Source: Rhodospirillaceae bacterium (GTDB lineage: Bacteria; Pseudomonadota; Alphaproteobacteria; UBA8366). Taken from it: a stretch of 64,000 nucleotides of DNA. Below the pieces are notes generated by a model that was not told the origin of the DNA, did not search any database, and saw only the letters and a list, made by a program, of their open reading frames with translations. The stretch's first letter is position 1, and every line of letters begins with the position of its first letter. The position numbers and the translations under genes were made by a program. Shown here piece after piece: positions 47,352 to 58,383 of this stretch. Location of the stretch: NCBI GenBank assembly GCA_002716125.1, contig PAZH01000022.1, positions 65,243-129,242 of the forward strand. Reading direction: 5' to 3'.

Positions 47352-48785
47352 TTAAGCGGATGTCCCTCCGACGGTCAGGCCGTCGAGGCGCATGGTGGGT
47401 TGCCCGACGCCGACCGGTACGCCTTGGCCATCTTTGCCACAAGTCCCGACCCCGGGATCCAATTCCATGTCGTTGCCGATCATGGAAACCCGGGTCAACG
47501 CGTCAGGGCCATTGCCAATAAGGGTCGCGCCCTTAACCGGCGCCCCTTTGCGACCGTTCTCGATGAGATACGCCTCCGTGCAGGTGAAGACGAACTTGCC
47601 GTTCGTAATATCGACCTGTCCGCCGCCGAAATTCACGGCATAAACGCCGTTCTCGACAGATTCGAGAATCTCACCCGGGTCCTTGTCGCCCGCCAACATG
47701 TAGGTATTGGTCATGCGCGGCATCGGTGCATGTGCGTAAGACTGGCGCCGACCGTTTCCTGTTGCCGCCATATCCATCAAACGGGCGTTCATGCGGTCTT
47801 GCATATAGCCGACCAAAATGCCGTCTTCGATGAGCGTCGTACTCTTGGTCGGCGTGCCTTCGTCATCAATCGAGAGGGAGCCGCGCCGGTCGTGGATCGT
47901 GCCGTCGTCGACGACGGTTACACCCGGAGACGCAACCCGCTCGCCCATCAGTCCGGCGAACGCGGATGTCTTCTTGCGGTTGAAGTCGCCTTCCAAACCG
48001 TGGCCGATGGCTTCGTGGAGCAAGATACCGGGCCAACCGGGTCCGAGGACGACGGTCATTTCGCCAGCCGGGGCCGGCACCGATTCTAGATTAAGGAGCG
48101 CCTGCCGCAGCGCTTCGTCTGCATATCCGCGCCAATTGTTCGGATCGAGGTATGTCTGATAGCCGGTCCGTCCGCCCGTCCCGTGGCTGCCGCTTTCCAT
48201 GCGATCGCCATCTTGGGCGATGACCGCGATATTGAGCCGCACAAGCGGGCGAATGTCGGCCGCGCGGTAGCCGTCGGGCCGGATAATCTGAACCGTCTGC
48301 CACTCGCCGGACACGCTTGCCATGACTTGGGCGACACGTGGGTCTTTGGCGCGAAGATAGGCGTCGATCTCGCTGAGGACGCCGACTTTATCTTCAAAGG
48401 CGATATCGCCCAGCGGATTGTCTTCCGAATACAGCTTGGCGTTGGTGCCCGTCGGGGCGTCCGCGTACGTCCCGCCGTGACCGGACCGAACAGCTTTCAC
48501 CGTCGCGCTGGCCCTTTTAATGGCTTCCTCGGACAATTCGGACGAATGCGCATAGCCGGCGGCGTCGCCGGAGATTGAGCGCAATCCAAAGCCTTGCGAT
48601 GTATCGAAACTCGCGCTGCGAACCCGGCCGTCGTCATAGGAAATGCTCTCCGACTGGCAGTATTCCAGAAAGAGCTCGCCGTCGTCGGCGCCGTCCAATG
48701 CGTCCGTCGTCAGATCTTCAACGCGAGACCTGTCGAGGCCGGCTTTGGTGAAAAAAAGCTCGTCGGTGGTCGTCAGATCGGTCAT
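47352..48785 (-). CDS. tldD: TldD metalloprotease subunit
   Basis: LFLEYCQSESISYDDGRVRSASFDTSQGFGLRSI...GWPGILLHEAIGHGLEGDFNRKKTSAFAG (HExxxH). Confidence 0.92.
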   Translation of the reverse strand: MTDLTTTDELFFTKAGLDRSRVEDLTTDALDGADDGELFLEYCQSESISYDDGRVRSASFDTSQGFGLRSISGDAAGYAHSSELSEEAIKRASATVKAVRSGHGGTYADAPTGTNAKLYSEDNPLGDIAFEDKVGVLSEIDAYLRAKDPRVAQVMASVSGEWQTVQIIRPDGYRAADIRPLVRLNIAVIAQDGDRMESGSHGTGGRTGYQTYLDPNNWRGYADEALRQALLNLESVPAPAGEMTVVLGPGWPGILLHEAIGHGLEGDFNRKKTSAFAGLMGERVASPGVTVVDDGTIHDRRGSLSIDDEGTPTKSTTLIEDGILVGYMQDRMNARLMDMAATGNGRRQSYAHAPMPRMTNTYMLAGDKDPGEILESVENGVYAVNFGGGQVDITNGKFVFTCTEAYLIENGRKGAPVKGATLIGNGPDALTRVSMIGNDMELDPGVGTCGKDGQGVPVGVGQPTMRLDGLTVGGTSA

Positions 48786-49041
48786 ACAGTTTTACCCATA
48801 CCCTAATACCATCGCCCAAATGCGGCGTGATAACCGCCGGGGTGACTGACGGTAAGCTGTCCAAATATCGACAATAGACAACGTAATTAACGCCGGAAAT
48901 TCAAGCTGCCCCGCGACAATTCCCCGTTAACCATTGGAGATTACAGAAATTCGCCATAAACGGCACGCAAATTTTAATAGCCCGTACCGCCGCTCGAATA
49001 CATACGAATAACGTCTAAAGCTTGGCAATTTCAGGCGTTTT

Positions 49042-49056
49042 GCGACATAGTGTCGC
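49042..49056. promoter_or_regulatory. palindrome GCGACA-TAG-TGTCGC upstream of cox operon; resembles a RegA/RegR-type box
   Basis: Perfect 6-bp arms; GCGACATAGTGTCGC fits recalled GNGRCRTTNNGNCGC at all but one defined position. Confidence 0.4.
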
Positions 49057-49085
49057 TAGGGACGCGAAGGTATCGGGTCGATGCT

Positions 49086-49105
49086 ATAAGATCGCTGTAT
49101 CTTAT
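49086..49105. promoter_or_regulatory. inverted repeat ATAAGAT-cgctgt-ATCTTAT upstream of cox operon
   Basis: Perfect 7-bp arms read from sequence. Confidence 0.4.
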
Positions 49106-49258
49106 GGCGTTGGCCATTGCATCTACCGGTCTTTGAGGTAGGTTGTAGTGACGCCTGCGTTGGAGGTTTTTTATATCGCCGTAAGGGTTTAGCGCATCGT
49201 GCGTTGGCTTCATCGATCTGAGGCAACCCTAATTTCGGCGTGTGTGGGAGAGTACAGG

Positions 49259-51750
<2,492 letters not shown>

Positions 51751-51775
51751 GACCGATTGCGGCGGAGGATAGATT

Positions 51776-52678
51776 TTGACAGGTACCGCTTATCAAACCG
51801 TTCCGGCGCAAGGCGACGTCGGCGACTTTTTCGCGCTCTTGAAGCCGCGCGTTATGTCGCTTGTCGTCTTTACCGGATTTGCGGGATTGGTTGTGGCGCC
51901 GGGCGAAATCCATCCGCTGCTGGCGGCTGTGGCCGTATTCTGTATTGCGCTCGCCTCCGGTGCGGCTGGGGCGATCAATATGTGGTACGACCGGGATATC
52001 GACGCGGTGATGGAACGGACGCGTGAACGGCCCATTCCCACAGGCCGTGTCGAGCCGGCGGAAGCCCTGACGTTCGGCGTCATTCTCTCGGCCTTTGCCG
52101 TCATGATGATGTTCTTGGCGACGAATGCGGTGGCGGCGGGACTTTTAGCCGCTGCGGTTCTGTTCTACGTCTTCGTTTATACGGTGTGGCTAAAACGCCG
52201 GACCCCGCAGAATATTGTGATTGGCGGTGCGGCCGGTGCCTTTCCGCCGGCAATTGGCTGGGCGGCTGTGACAGGGAATGTCGGTATCGAAGCCGCGATC
52301 CTGTTTGCGTTGATCTTTTTTTGGACGCCGCCGCACTTCTGGGCCTTAGCGCTTTATCGGTCGCAGGATTATGCGGCTGCCGGCGTGCCGATGCTGCCGG
52401 TTGTTCGCGGTGCGCGGGCGACGAAGTGGCAGATGCTGGCCTATACGGTGCTGTTGCTGCCCCTCGCGCTGATGCCGTGTATCGCGGGGTTTGCCAGTTG
52501 GGTTTTATACGGCTCCGCCGCGGGTATCCTCAGCGGATTGTTCATCCTTAGTGCGTTGCACGTGCTAACGGACGAAACGGACCGTAGCGCAAAGCGCATG
52601 TTCGGGTTTTCGATTTTTTATCTTTTTGCGTTATTCGGCCTATTGGTTGCGGATAACGCGTTAGCGATGGCGGCCTGA
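51776..52678 (+). CDS. ctaB: protoheme IX farnesyltransferase
   Basis: TTG start; YFALLKPRVMSLVVFTGFAG; INMWYDRDIDAVMERTRERPIPTGRV; FFWTPPHFWALALYRSQDYAAAGVPMLPVV. Confidence 0.93.
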   Translation: MTGTAYQTVPAQGDVGDFFALLKPRVMSLVVFTGFAGLVVAPGEIHPLLAAVAVFCIALASGAAGAINMWYDRDIDAVMERTRERPIPTGRVEPAEALTFGVILSAFAVMMMFLATNAVAAGLLAAAVLFYVFVYTVWLKRRTPQNIVIGGAAGAFPPAIGWAAVTGNVGIEAAILFALIFFWTPPHFWALALYRSQDYAAAGVPMLPVVRGARATKWQMLAYTVLLLPLALMPCIAGFASWVLYGSAAGILSGLFILSALHVLTDETDRSAKRMFGFSIFYLFALFGLLVADNALAMAA

Positions 52679-52690
52679 GGGCGCGTAGGG

Positions 52691-52852
52691 ATGACAGATT
52701 CGGTCATGAGCGACACGGGAAACAACGATCACGGCGCCGACGAGCTGCGCCGTAAACAGCGCCGGAAAAATTTGGCGATGCTGGTGATCCTGTTTGGCTG
52801 GGCCATCATGCTCTACATCGTGGCGATCCTGAAAATGGGAGGTGCCTCATGA
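52691..52852 (+). CDS. coxF: small single-TM CoxF-like protein (53 aa; missed by ORF track)
   Basis: MTDSVMSDTGNNDHGADELRRKQRRKNLAMLVILFGWAIMLYIVAILKMGGAS*; between ctaB and ctaG, ATGA overlap with ctaG. Confidence 0.8.
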   Translation: MTDSVMSDTGNNDHGADELRRKQRRKNLAMLVILFGWAIMLYIVAILKMGGAS

Positions 52853-53451
52853 CCGAAGCGGCACGTAAAAACCGCCGCGTTGGTGTGGTCCTTTGCAGCG
52901 TTGTTGTTGGCATGGTCGGTATGTCTTATGCGGCCGTCCCCTTATATGATTTGTTTTGCCGTGTGACCGGTTACGCCGGGACGACGCAAGTCGCGGCGGG
53001 GCGAAGCGAAACGGTGACATCGCGGCCGATGAAGATCCGTTTCGATGCGATGGCAAACAATATCGACTGGGCGTTTCAGCCCGCGCAGCGACAGATAGAA
53101 CTCAAAGTGGGCGAGAACGGTCTGGCGTTTTATCGCGCGACCAATCGGTCCGACCGGCCCTTGACGGGAACGGCGACATTTAATGTGACGCCGCTCAAGG
53201 TCGGCGCCTATTTCAGTAAAGTCGAATGCTTTTGTTTTACGGAGCAAACGCTCCAGCCGGGCGAGACAGTGGAAATGCCGGTCGCATTCTTCGTCGACCC
53301 TGAAATTGCAGATGATCCAAATCTGAATGACGTTAAAACTATTACGCTCTCCTACACGTTTTTCCCGGTGGAAAAGAAAAACCAAGATAAGGGCGAGCAA
53401 AAAGTAAGTGCCAACGTTTCACCTTCGGGCGAAACGCGGTCTATTCAATAG
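52849..53451 (+). CDS. ctaG: cytochrome c oxidase assembly protein CtaG/Cox11
   Basis: AAVPLYDLFCRVTGYAGTTQ; FSKVECFCFTEQTLQPGETVEMPVAFFVDP (CFCF). Confidence 0.95.
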   Translation: MTEAARKNRRVGVVLCSVVVGMVGMSYAAVPLYDLFCRVTGYAGTTQVAAGRSETVTSRPMKIRFDAMANNIDWAFQPAQRQIELKVGENGLAFYRATNRSDRPLTGTATFNVTPLKVGAYFSKVECFCFTEQTLQPGETVEMPVAFFVDPEIADDPNLNDVKTITLSYTFFPVEKKNQDKGEQKVSANVSPSGETRSIQ

Positions 53452-53486
53452 AAGAGCTTCCTGGAAGCGAAGAACGAGGAAACGAG

Positions 53487-54344
53487 ATGAGCGCATCGAC
53501 AGACGAACATAGCGGACACGGCCACGACTACCATCTCGTCGACCCGAGCCCTTGGCCGGCACTCGGCGCATTTGCGGCGTTCTTGCTGACCTTCGGCGTT
53601 GTCCTCTTCATGCACCCGGACATGTTGGGCGAAGGGCCGGAGCCCATGATTTCGTCCTTTGGTGCCTTCATATTCGTGCCGGGCTTCTTATTGGTTCTCT
53701 ACACCATGTTTGTTTGGTGGCGTGACGTCATCCGGGAAGCCGAAGTCGAAGGGCATCATTCGCCTGTCGTGCAACTTGGCTTGCGCTACGGTATGGCGCT
53801 CTTCATCTGCTCCGAGGTGATGTTCTTCGTCGCCTTCTTCTGGGCATTCTTCGAATCAAGCTTGTTCCCGAAAGAATTCCCCTACGACCTCGCGGGGGGC
53901 GTCTGGCCGCCCAAAGGTGTCGAGACCTTCCCGACATTCGGCCTGCCGTTCATGAATACGCTGATCCTGCTGCTTTCGGGCTGCACGGTGACGTGGGCGC
54001 ACCACGCACTGCGTGAAGGCGATCGTGACGGTCTGATCAAGGGATTGGGCTATACCATTCTATTGGGTCTGCTGTTCACGGGTGTGCAGGCGTATGAGTA
54101 CGGCCATGCAACGTTTACCTTCACGGACGGCATCTATAGCTCCACGTTCTACATGGCGACGGGCTTCCACGGCGCGCACGTGATTATCGGAACAACATTC
54201 CTCATCGTTTGTTACTTCCGAGCGCAAAAAGGCCATTTCAAACCTGAACATCATTTCGGATTTGAAGCGGCCGCTTGGTATTGGCATTTCGTCGATGTCG
54301 TCTGGTTGTTCCTGTTCTGCTGCATCTATTGGTGGGGCGCCTAA
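53487..54344 (+). CDS. coxC: cytochrome c oxidase subunit III
   Basis: HDYHLVDPSPWPALGAF; GMALFICSEVMFFVAFFWAFFESSLFP; YWHFVDVVWLFLFCCIYWWGA. Confidence 0.97.
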   Translation: MSASTDEHSGHGHDYHLVDPSPWPALGAFAAFLLTFGVVLFMHPDMLGEGPEPMISSFGAFIFVPGFLLVLYTMFVWWRDVIREAEVEGHHSPVVQLGLRYGMALFICSEVMFFVAFFWAFFESSLFPKEFPYDLAGGVWPPKGVETFPTFGLPFMNTLILLLSGCTVTWAHHALREGDRDGLIKGLGYTILLGLLFTGVQAYEYGHATFTFTDGIYSSTFYMATGFHGAHVIIGTTFLIVCYFRAQKGHFKPEHHFGFEAAAWYWHFVDVVWLFLFCCIYWWGA

Positions 54345-54369
54345 GGCGCGCCCTCAGGGGCCCACACAC

Positions 54370-54756
54370 ATGACCGAGCCTTTTCCCCCCGTCGGACCGT
54401 TTTCGGCGGGGGTTCGGTGTCGGTGCCCGCGTTGCGGGGTCGGCCGCCTGTATCGCGGCATTCTTGCGTTAAACGAGACCTGCGATGCGTGCAGCCTGGA
54501 TTTCAGGGCGGAGGATAGCGCTGACGGGCCGGCATTTTTTGTCATGTTTATCATCGGCCCGGTCATCGTTGTCTTAGCCGTCTGGTTGGAATTGACGGCA
54601 CACCCCCCCATATGGGTGCATGGCCTTCTTTGGCCGCCGTTGGTTACGATCGGAGCAATCGGATTATTGCGGCCTTTTAAGGCAACGCTGATCGCGTTGC
54701 AGTACCGCAATCGTTCGGGTGACGGCGGTCAAGGTCAATTTGGGAAAAGCGAATAG
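54370..54756 (+). CDS. DUF983 family membrane protein
   Basis: VRCRCPRCGVGRLYRGILALNETCDACSLDF...DGPAFFVMFIIGPVIVVLAVWLE; CPxCG and CxxC. Confidence 0.9.
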   Translation: MTEPFPPVGPFSAGVRCRCPRCGVGRLYRGILALNETCDACSLDFRAEDSADGPAFFVMFIIGPVIVVLAVWLELTAHPPIWVHGLLWPPLVTIGAIGLLRPFKATLIALQYRNRSGDGGQGQFGKSE

Positions 54757-55470
54757 ATGTTCATACGACCGAAGCTGCTGCCGACCCTGTTTACCGTGCC
54801 GGCATTGATCGCGTTGATCGCCTTGGGAAGCTGGCAAATTCAAAGGCTCTATTGGAAAGCCGAGCTTATCGATAGGTTACAGGAGCGGAGCGCCGAGGCC
54901 CCCGTTGCCCTGCCGCGGTGGCTTGATGACGTCGAGGGTTACGAGTTTCGCCGCGTGGCGGTAACCGGCGAATTCCTACACGAGCACGAATTCTATCTGA
55001 TAAACCGTTCGCTGAAGGGGAAGGCGGGATTGAATATCGTGACCTTGCTCAAACGGGCGGATGGCGGCGGGCACGTTCTGGTCAATCGCGGTTGGGTGCC
55101 CTTCGATCAACGCGATCCGAAGACCCGCCCGGACAGCCAACCAAAGGGCGGCGTGATCGTGGAAGGTATTGTCCGGTTGGCGAAAGGCCCTGGGTTCTTC
55201 ATGCCGGAGAACGAACCGCACAACAACACCTGGTTCTATGTCGATCCGTCCAGTATGTCGGCGTCTGCCGGCCTTCCGCCGCTTCAACCGTACTATATTC
55301 TAGCAGCGAACAAGACCGATGGCGGTTTGCCTGTCGGGCACCAATGGCGGATCGACATCCGGAACGACCACCTACAATACGCGATCACATGGTTCGCACT
55401 GGCGTTCGGTCTTTTGGCGATCTATCTGCTCTATCACCGCCGACCCACGGGCAGTACCGACGAAGAATGA
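54757..55470 (+). CDS. surf1: SURF1 family cytochrome oxidase biogenesis protein
   Basis: LIALGSWQIQRLYWKAELIDRL; VTLLKRADGGGHVLVNRGWVPFD; GHQWRIDIRNDHLQYAITWFALAFGLLAIY. Confidence 0.92.
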   Translation: MFIRPKLLPTLFTVPALIALIALGSWQIQRLYWKAELIDRLQERSAEAPVALPRWLDDVEGYEFRRVAVTGEFLHEHEFYLINRSLKGKAGLNIVTLLKRADGGGHVLVNRGWVPFDQRDPKTRPDSQPKGGVIVEGIVRLAKGPGFFMPENEPHNNTWFYVDPSSMSASAGLPPLQPYYILAANKTDGGLPVGHQWRIDIRNDHLQYAITWFALAFGLLAIYLLYHRRPTGSTDEE

Positions 55471-56969
55471 GTGCGCATTATCAGGAATTAGAGGCGCGGT
55501 TCCGTCGTCTTTCTCTCATCGGCGAGGCCGCGGGTATGCTCCGATGGGATATGTCCGTCATGATGCCGGACAAATCGAGTGCGGCCCGCGGCGAGCAAAT
55601 TACCGCGCTTAAACTCATCGCTCACGAAACGCTGTCGTCAAACGAACTCGCTGATCTGCTTGCGGCAGCGGAAGATACGGCGGACGTCCTCGATGACTGG
55701 CAAACTCGTAATTTACAGCTCATGCGGCGTCGATGGGTGCATACGACCGCGGTGCCGGCAGATCTTCTCGACGCCTTCACGCGGACTTGTATGCAAACCG
55801 AGTCCGTTTGGCGGACCGCCAGACCCGATAACGATTTTGGCACAATTTTACCGCATCTAGAGACCTTGCTCGGTCTGGTTCGCGAAACGGCGACCGCAAA
55901 GTCCGAAGCGCTTGGTGTGCCGCCATACGAAGCCCTCCTCGATTTGTACGAGCCCGGCGGTCGGACCGCTCAGCTGGATGCGTTGTTCGACGATTATGCG
56001 GCTTTCCTCCCTCCGTTTTTGGACCGCGTCCTCGAAAGGCAATCGTTACGGCCTCAGCCGCGTTTGCCGGACGGCCCCTTTCCGCAGGGGCGCCAAGAAG
56101 ATCTTTGCCGACGGATGGCCGAGGCCGTCGGGTTTGATTTCGCAACCGGGCGGCTCGACGCTACCTTGCATCCGTTCTCGGGCGGCATTCCCGAGGATAG
56201 TCGTATTACGACACGTTACGACGAGGCGGACTTCACGTCCGCGTTGATGGGGGTCTTGCACGAGACCGGACACGCTATGTACGAGCGTGGCCGTCCGGCA
56301 GATTGGCGCTATCAGCCCGTTGGTGACACACCGGGCCTTGGGATGCACGAGAGCCAATCGTTGATGGTCGAGATGCAGGCCAGCCGATCGCGGGCCTTCT
56401 TGGATTGGGCGGCACCGGTCATGCAGTCCGCATTCGACGGCAGCGGTGAAGGTTGGAGCGCCGATAATCTTTATCGCCTCGCGACTCAGGTCGCCCGAAG
56501 CTTTATCCGTGTCGATGCAGACGAAGTCACTTATCCGGCGCATGTAATCTTAAGGTATCGCTTGGAACGCGCCATGATCGACGGCGATCTGCAACCGAAG
56601 GATCTTCCCGGCGCCTGGCAAGATCAGATGAAACAGTTGTTGGCGATAAGCCCGCCCGACGATCGACGCGGCTGCTTGCAAGACATTCATTGGTACGACG
56701 GCGCGTGGGGCTATTTCCCCACATATTCCCTCGGTGCGATGGCCGCCGCGCAACTATTCGCCTCGGCGCGGAAAAGCGATAAAGATATCGAAGCCGGTTT
56801 GGGCCGGGGAGACTTCGTACCGCTGATGCGTTGGCTTCGAACAAACGTGCATAATTTAGGAGCGCGCTTTACAACTAACGAGATTTTGGAACGGGCAACA
56901 GGAAGACCACTCGATCCATCGGCATTCAAAGAACACTTAAAGACAAGATATTTGGAAGAAGCACAATGA
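55467..56969 (+). CDS. M32-family carboxypeptidase
   Basis: LMGVLHETGHAMYERG (HExxH), MHESQSLMVEMQ, IRVDADEVTYPAHVILRYRLE; ATGA overlap with surf1. Confidence 0.93.
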   Translation: MSAHYQELEARFRRLSLIGEAAGMLRWDMSVMMPDKSSAARGEQITALKLIAHETLSSNELADLLAAAEDTADVLDDWQTRNLQLMRRRWVHTTAVPADLLDAFTRTCMQTESVWRTARPDNDFGTILPHLETLLGLVRETATAKSEALGVPPYEALLDLYEPGGRTAQLDALFDDYAAFLPPFLDRVLERQSLRPQPRLPDGPFPQGRQEDLCRRMAEAVGFDFATGRLDATLHPFSGGIPEDSRITTRYDEADFTSALMGVLHETGHAMYERGRPADWRYQPVGDTPGLGMHESQSLMVEMQASRSRAFLDWAAPVMQSAFDGSGEGWSADNLYRLATQVARSFIRVDADEVTYPAHVILRYRLERAMIDGDLQPKDLPGAWQDQMKQLLAISPPDDRRGCLQDIHWYDGAWGYFPTYSLGAMAAAQLFASARKSDKDIEAGLGRGDFVPLMRWLRTNVHNLGARFTTNEILERATGRPLDPSAFKEHLKTRYLEEAQ

Positions 56970-57807
56970 ACGACACAATGAGCGGAATGTAGAAGTTTAT
57001 CGATTCGATGATTGAGATCGGTACCTTTTATGGGCTCGATTTCATACAAGCCATCCTGATCCTAATTGTCGGGTACTGGATTGCCGCGAAGCTTAGTAAT
57101 TTGGTGCGCCGCCGGCTCGATCGCGTCGAAAAGGTCGATGCGACGTTAAAACCGCTGTTCGCGAATATGGTCCGATATATCGTCTTGATATTCACCATTA
57201 TCGCGGTACTGGCGCAGTTCGGCGTTCAGACAGCCAGTATTATCGCCGTCCTCGTTGCAGCCGGCCTCGCGATTGGCTTGGCATTACAAGGCACGCTGCA
57301 AAATATCTCGGCGGGCATCATGCTGCTCTTTCTGCGGCCGTTCAAAGTGGGTGACGTTATTGAAACGGCCGGCCACATTGGAACGGTCGTCGAATTGGGC
57401 CTCTTCAGTACCGAGTTCAAGACCGCCCAAGGCACCTGCATCTTCGTCCCCAATGCGTCTCTTTGGGGCTCATCGATCATCAACTATTCGCGCAACGATA
57501 CGCGCCGGATTGATATCGAAGTTGGCATCTCCTACGACGACGATATCGACAAGGCCCGCGAGACCTTGCTTGGCCTCATGGCGGCGGACGATCGAGTGCT
57601 GAGCGATCCGGGGCGCCGGAGACGATGGTCGTGGCGCTGGCCGACAGCTCGGTCAATATCAATATGCGCTGCTGGTCGAAGGGAAGCGACTATTGGGGTG
57701 TTCTTTTTGACCTGACGCAGGTTGCGAAAACGGGACTGGAAGATGCGGGCTGCATTATTCCGTATCCGCAGCACGATGTGCATATGATCCCGCAGAACAG
57801 CGACTAG
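56966..57807 (+). pseudogene. MscS-family mechanosensitive channel with in-frame TAG (56990-56992) and frameshift near 57610-57613
   Basis: MNDTMSGM*KFIDSMIEIGTFYGLDFIQAILILIVGYWIAAKL...GLALQGTLQNISAGIMLLFLRPFKVGDVIE...VLSDP, then in another frame APETMVVALADSSVNINMRCWSKGSDYWGVLFDLTQVAKTGLEDAGCIIPYPQHDVHMIPQ. Confidence 0.8.
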
Positions 57808-57816
57808 AGACCGTTT

Positions 57817-58206
57817 TTATAGCGTCAATCGAAGTTGAATCAGCGCCAAGGGCTCGCCGTCGGGCCCTTGGCGCGGCTCGATCGCGTACGGCTCGAACCC
57901 GAGCTTCGGGTAGAGCAACAAGCCGGCCGTGTTGTTATTGAAGCAGGCCAGTTCCACGCGCTTAGCATTGTATTCATCGGCGGCGACATCAACCATTTCT
58001 TGGATCAAACGCGTCGCGACACCGCGGCCTCTAAAGTGGGGTGAGACGATGACGTTGCCGATACGGCATGACGTGCCTGGATCGCAGTCATAGAGGTCCG
58101 CAAATCCAGCGACGACACCGTCACACAGAACGACCGTCGGCGCCGCGCGTTGGTCGACGGCTTCTTTCAAACAAGAAAGCGATAGTGGGAATTGCGCCTT
58201 CGGCAT
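57817..58206 (-). CDS. GNAT-family N-acetyltransferase
   Basis: CRIGNVIVSPHFRGRGVATRLIQEMVDVAADEYNAKRVELACFNNNTAGLLLYPKLGFEPY. Confidence 0.88.
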   Translation of the reverse strand: MPKAQFPLSLSCLKEAVDQRAAPTVVLCDGVVAGFADLYDCDPGTSCRIGNVIVSPHFRGRGVATRLIQEMVDVAADEYNAKRVELACFNNNTAGLLLYPKLGFEPYAIEPRQGPDGEPLALIQLRLTL

Positions 58207-58383
58207 GAAGAAAAGAGCTCCAAGGCATTGCGTGCGAAACCTCGGATGACCGGTAGATCTTCGTCGCGTGCCCGCCGGCAGAGTAAGGTCATGTTGGGCG
58301 ATGTCCGCTGAAGGCTTTGTGGCGCGCTTGCTTGGGCTTGGCGCGGGGGATACGTTAGCCCGTCATCGGGGAGCGAGGAAAGA

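Noticed and set aside
57008-57715. Intact 235-aa MscS protein as given in the ORF track
   Set aside because: C-terminal ~34 residues (GRRRRWSWRWPTARS...) are frameshifted; the true MscS C-terminus is in the frame of 57625-57807
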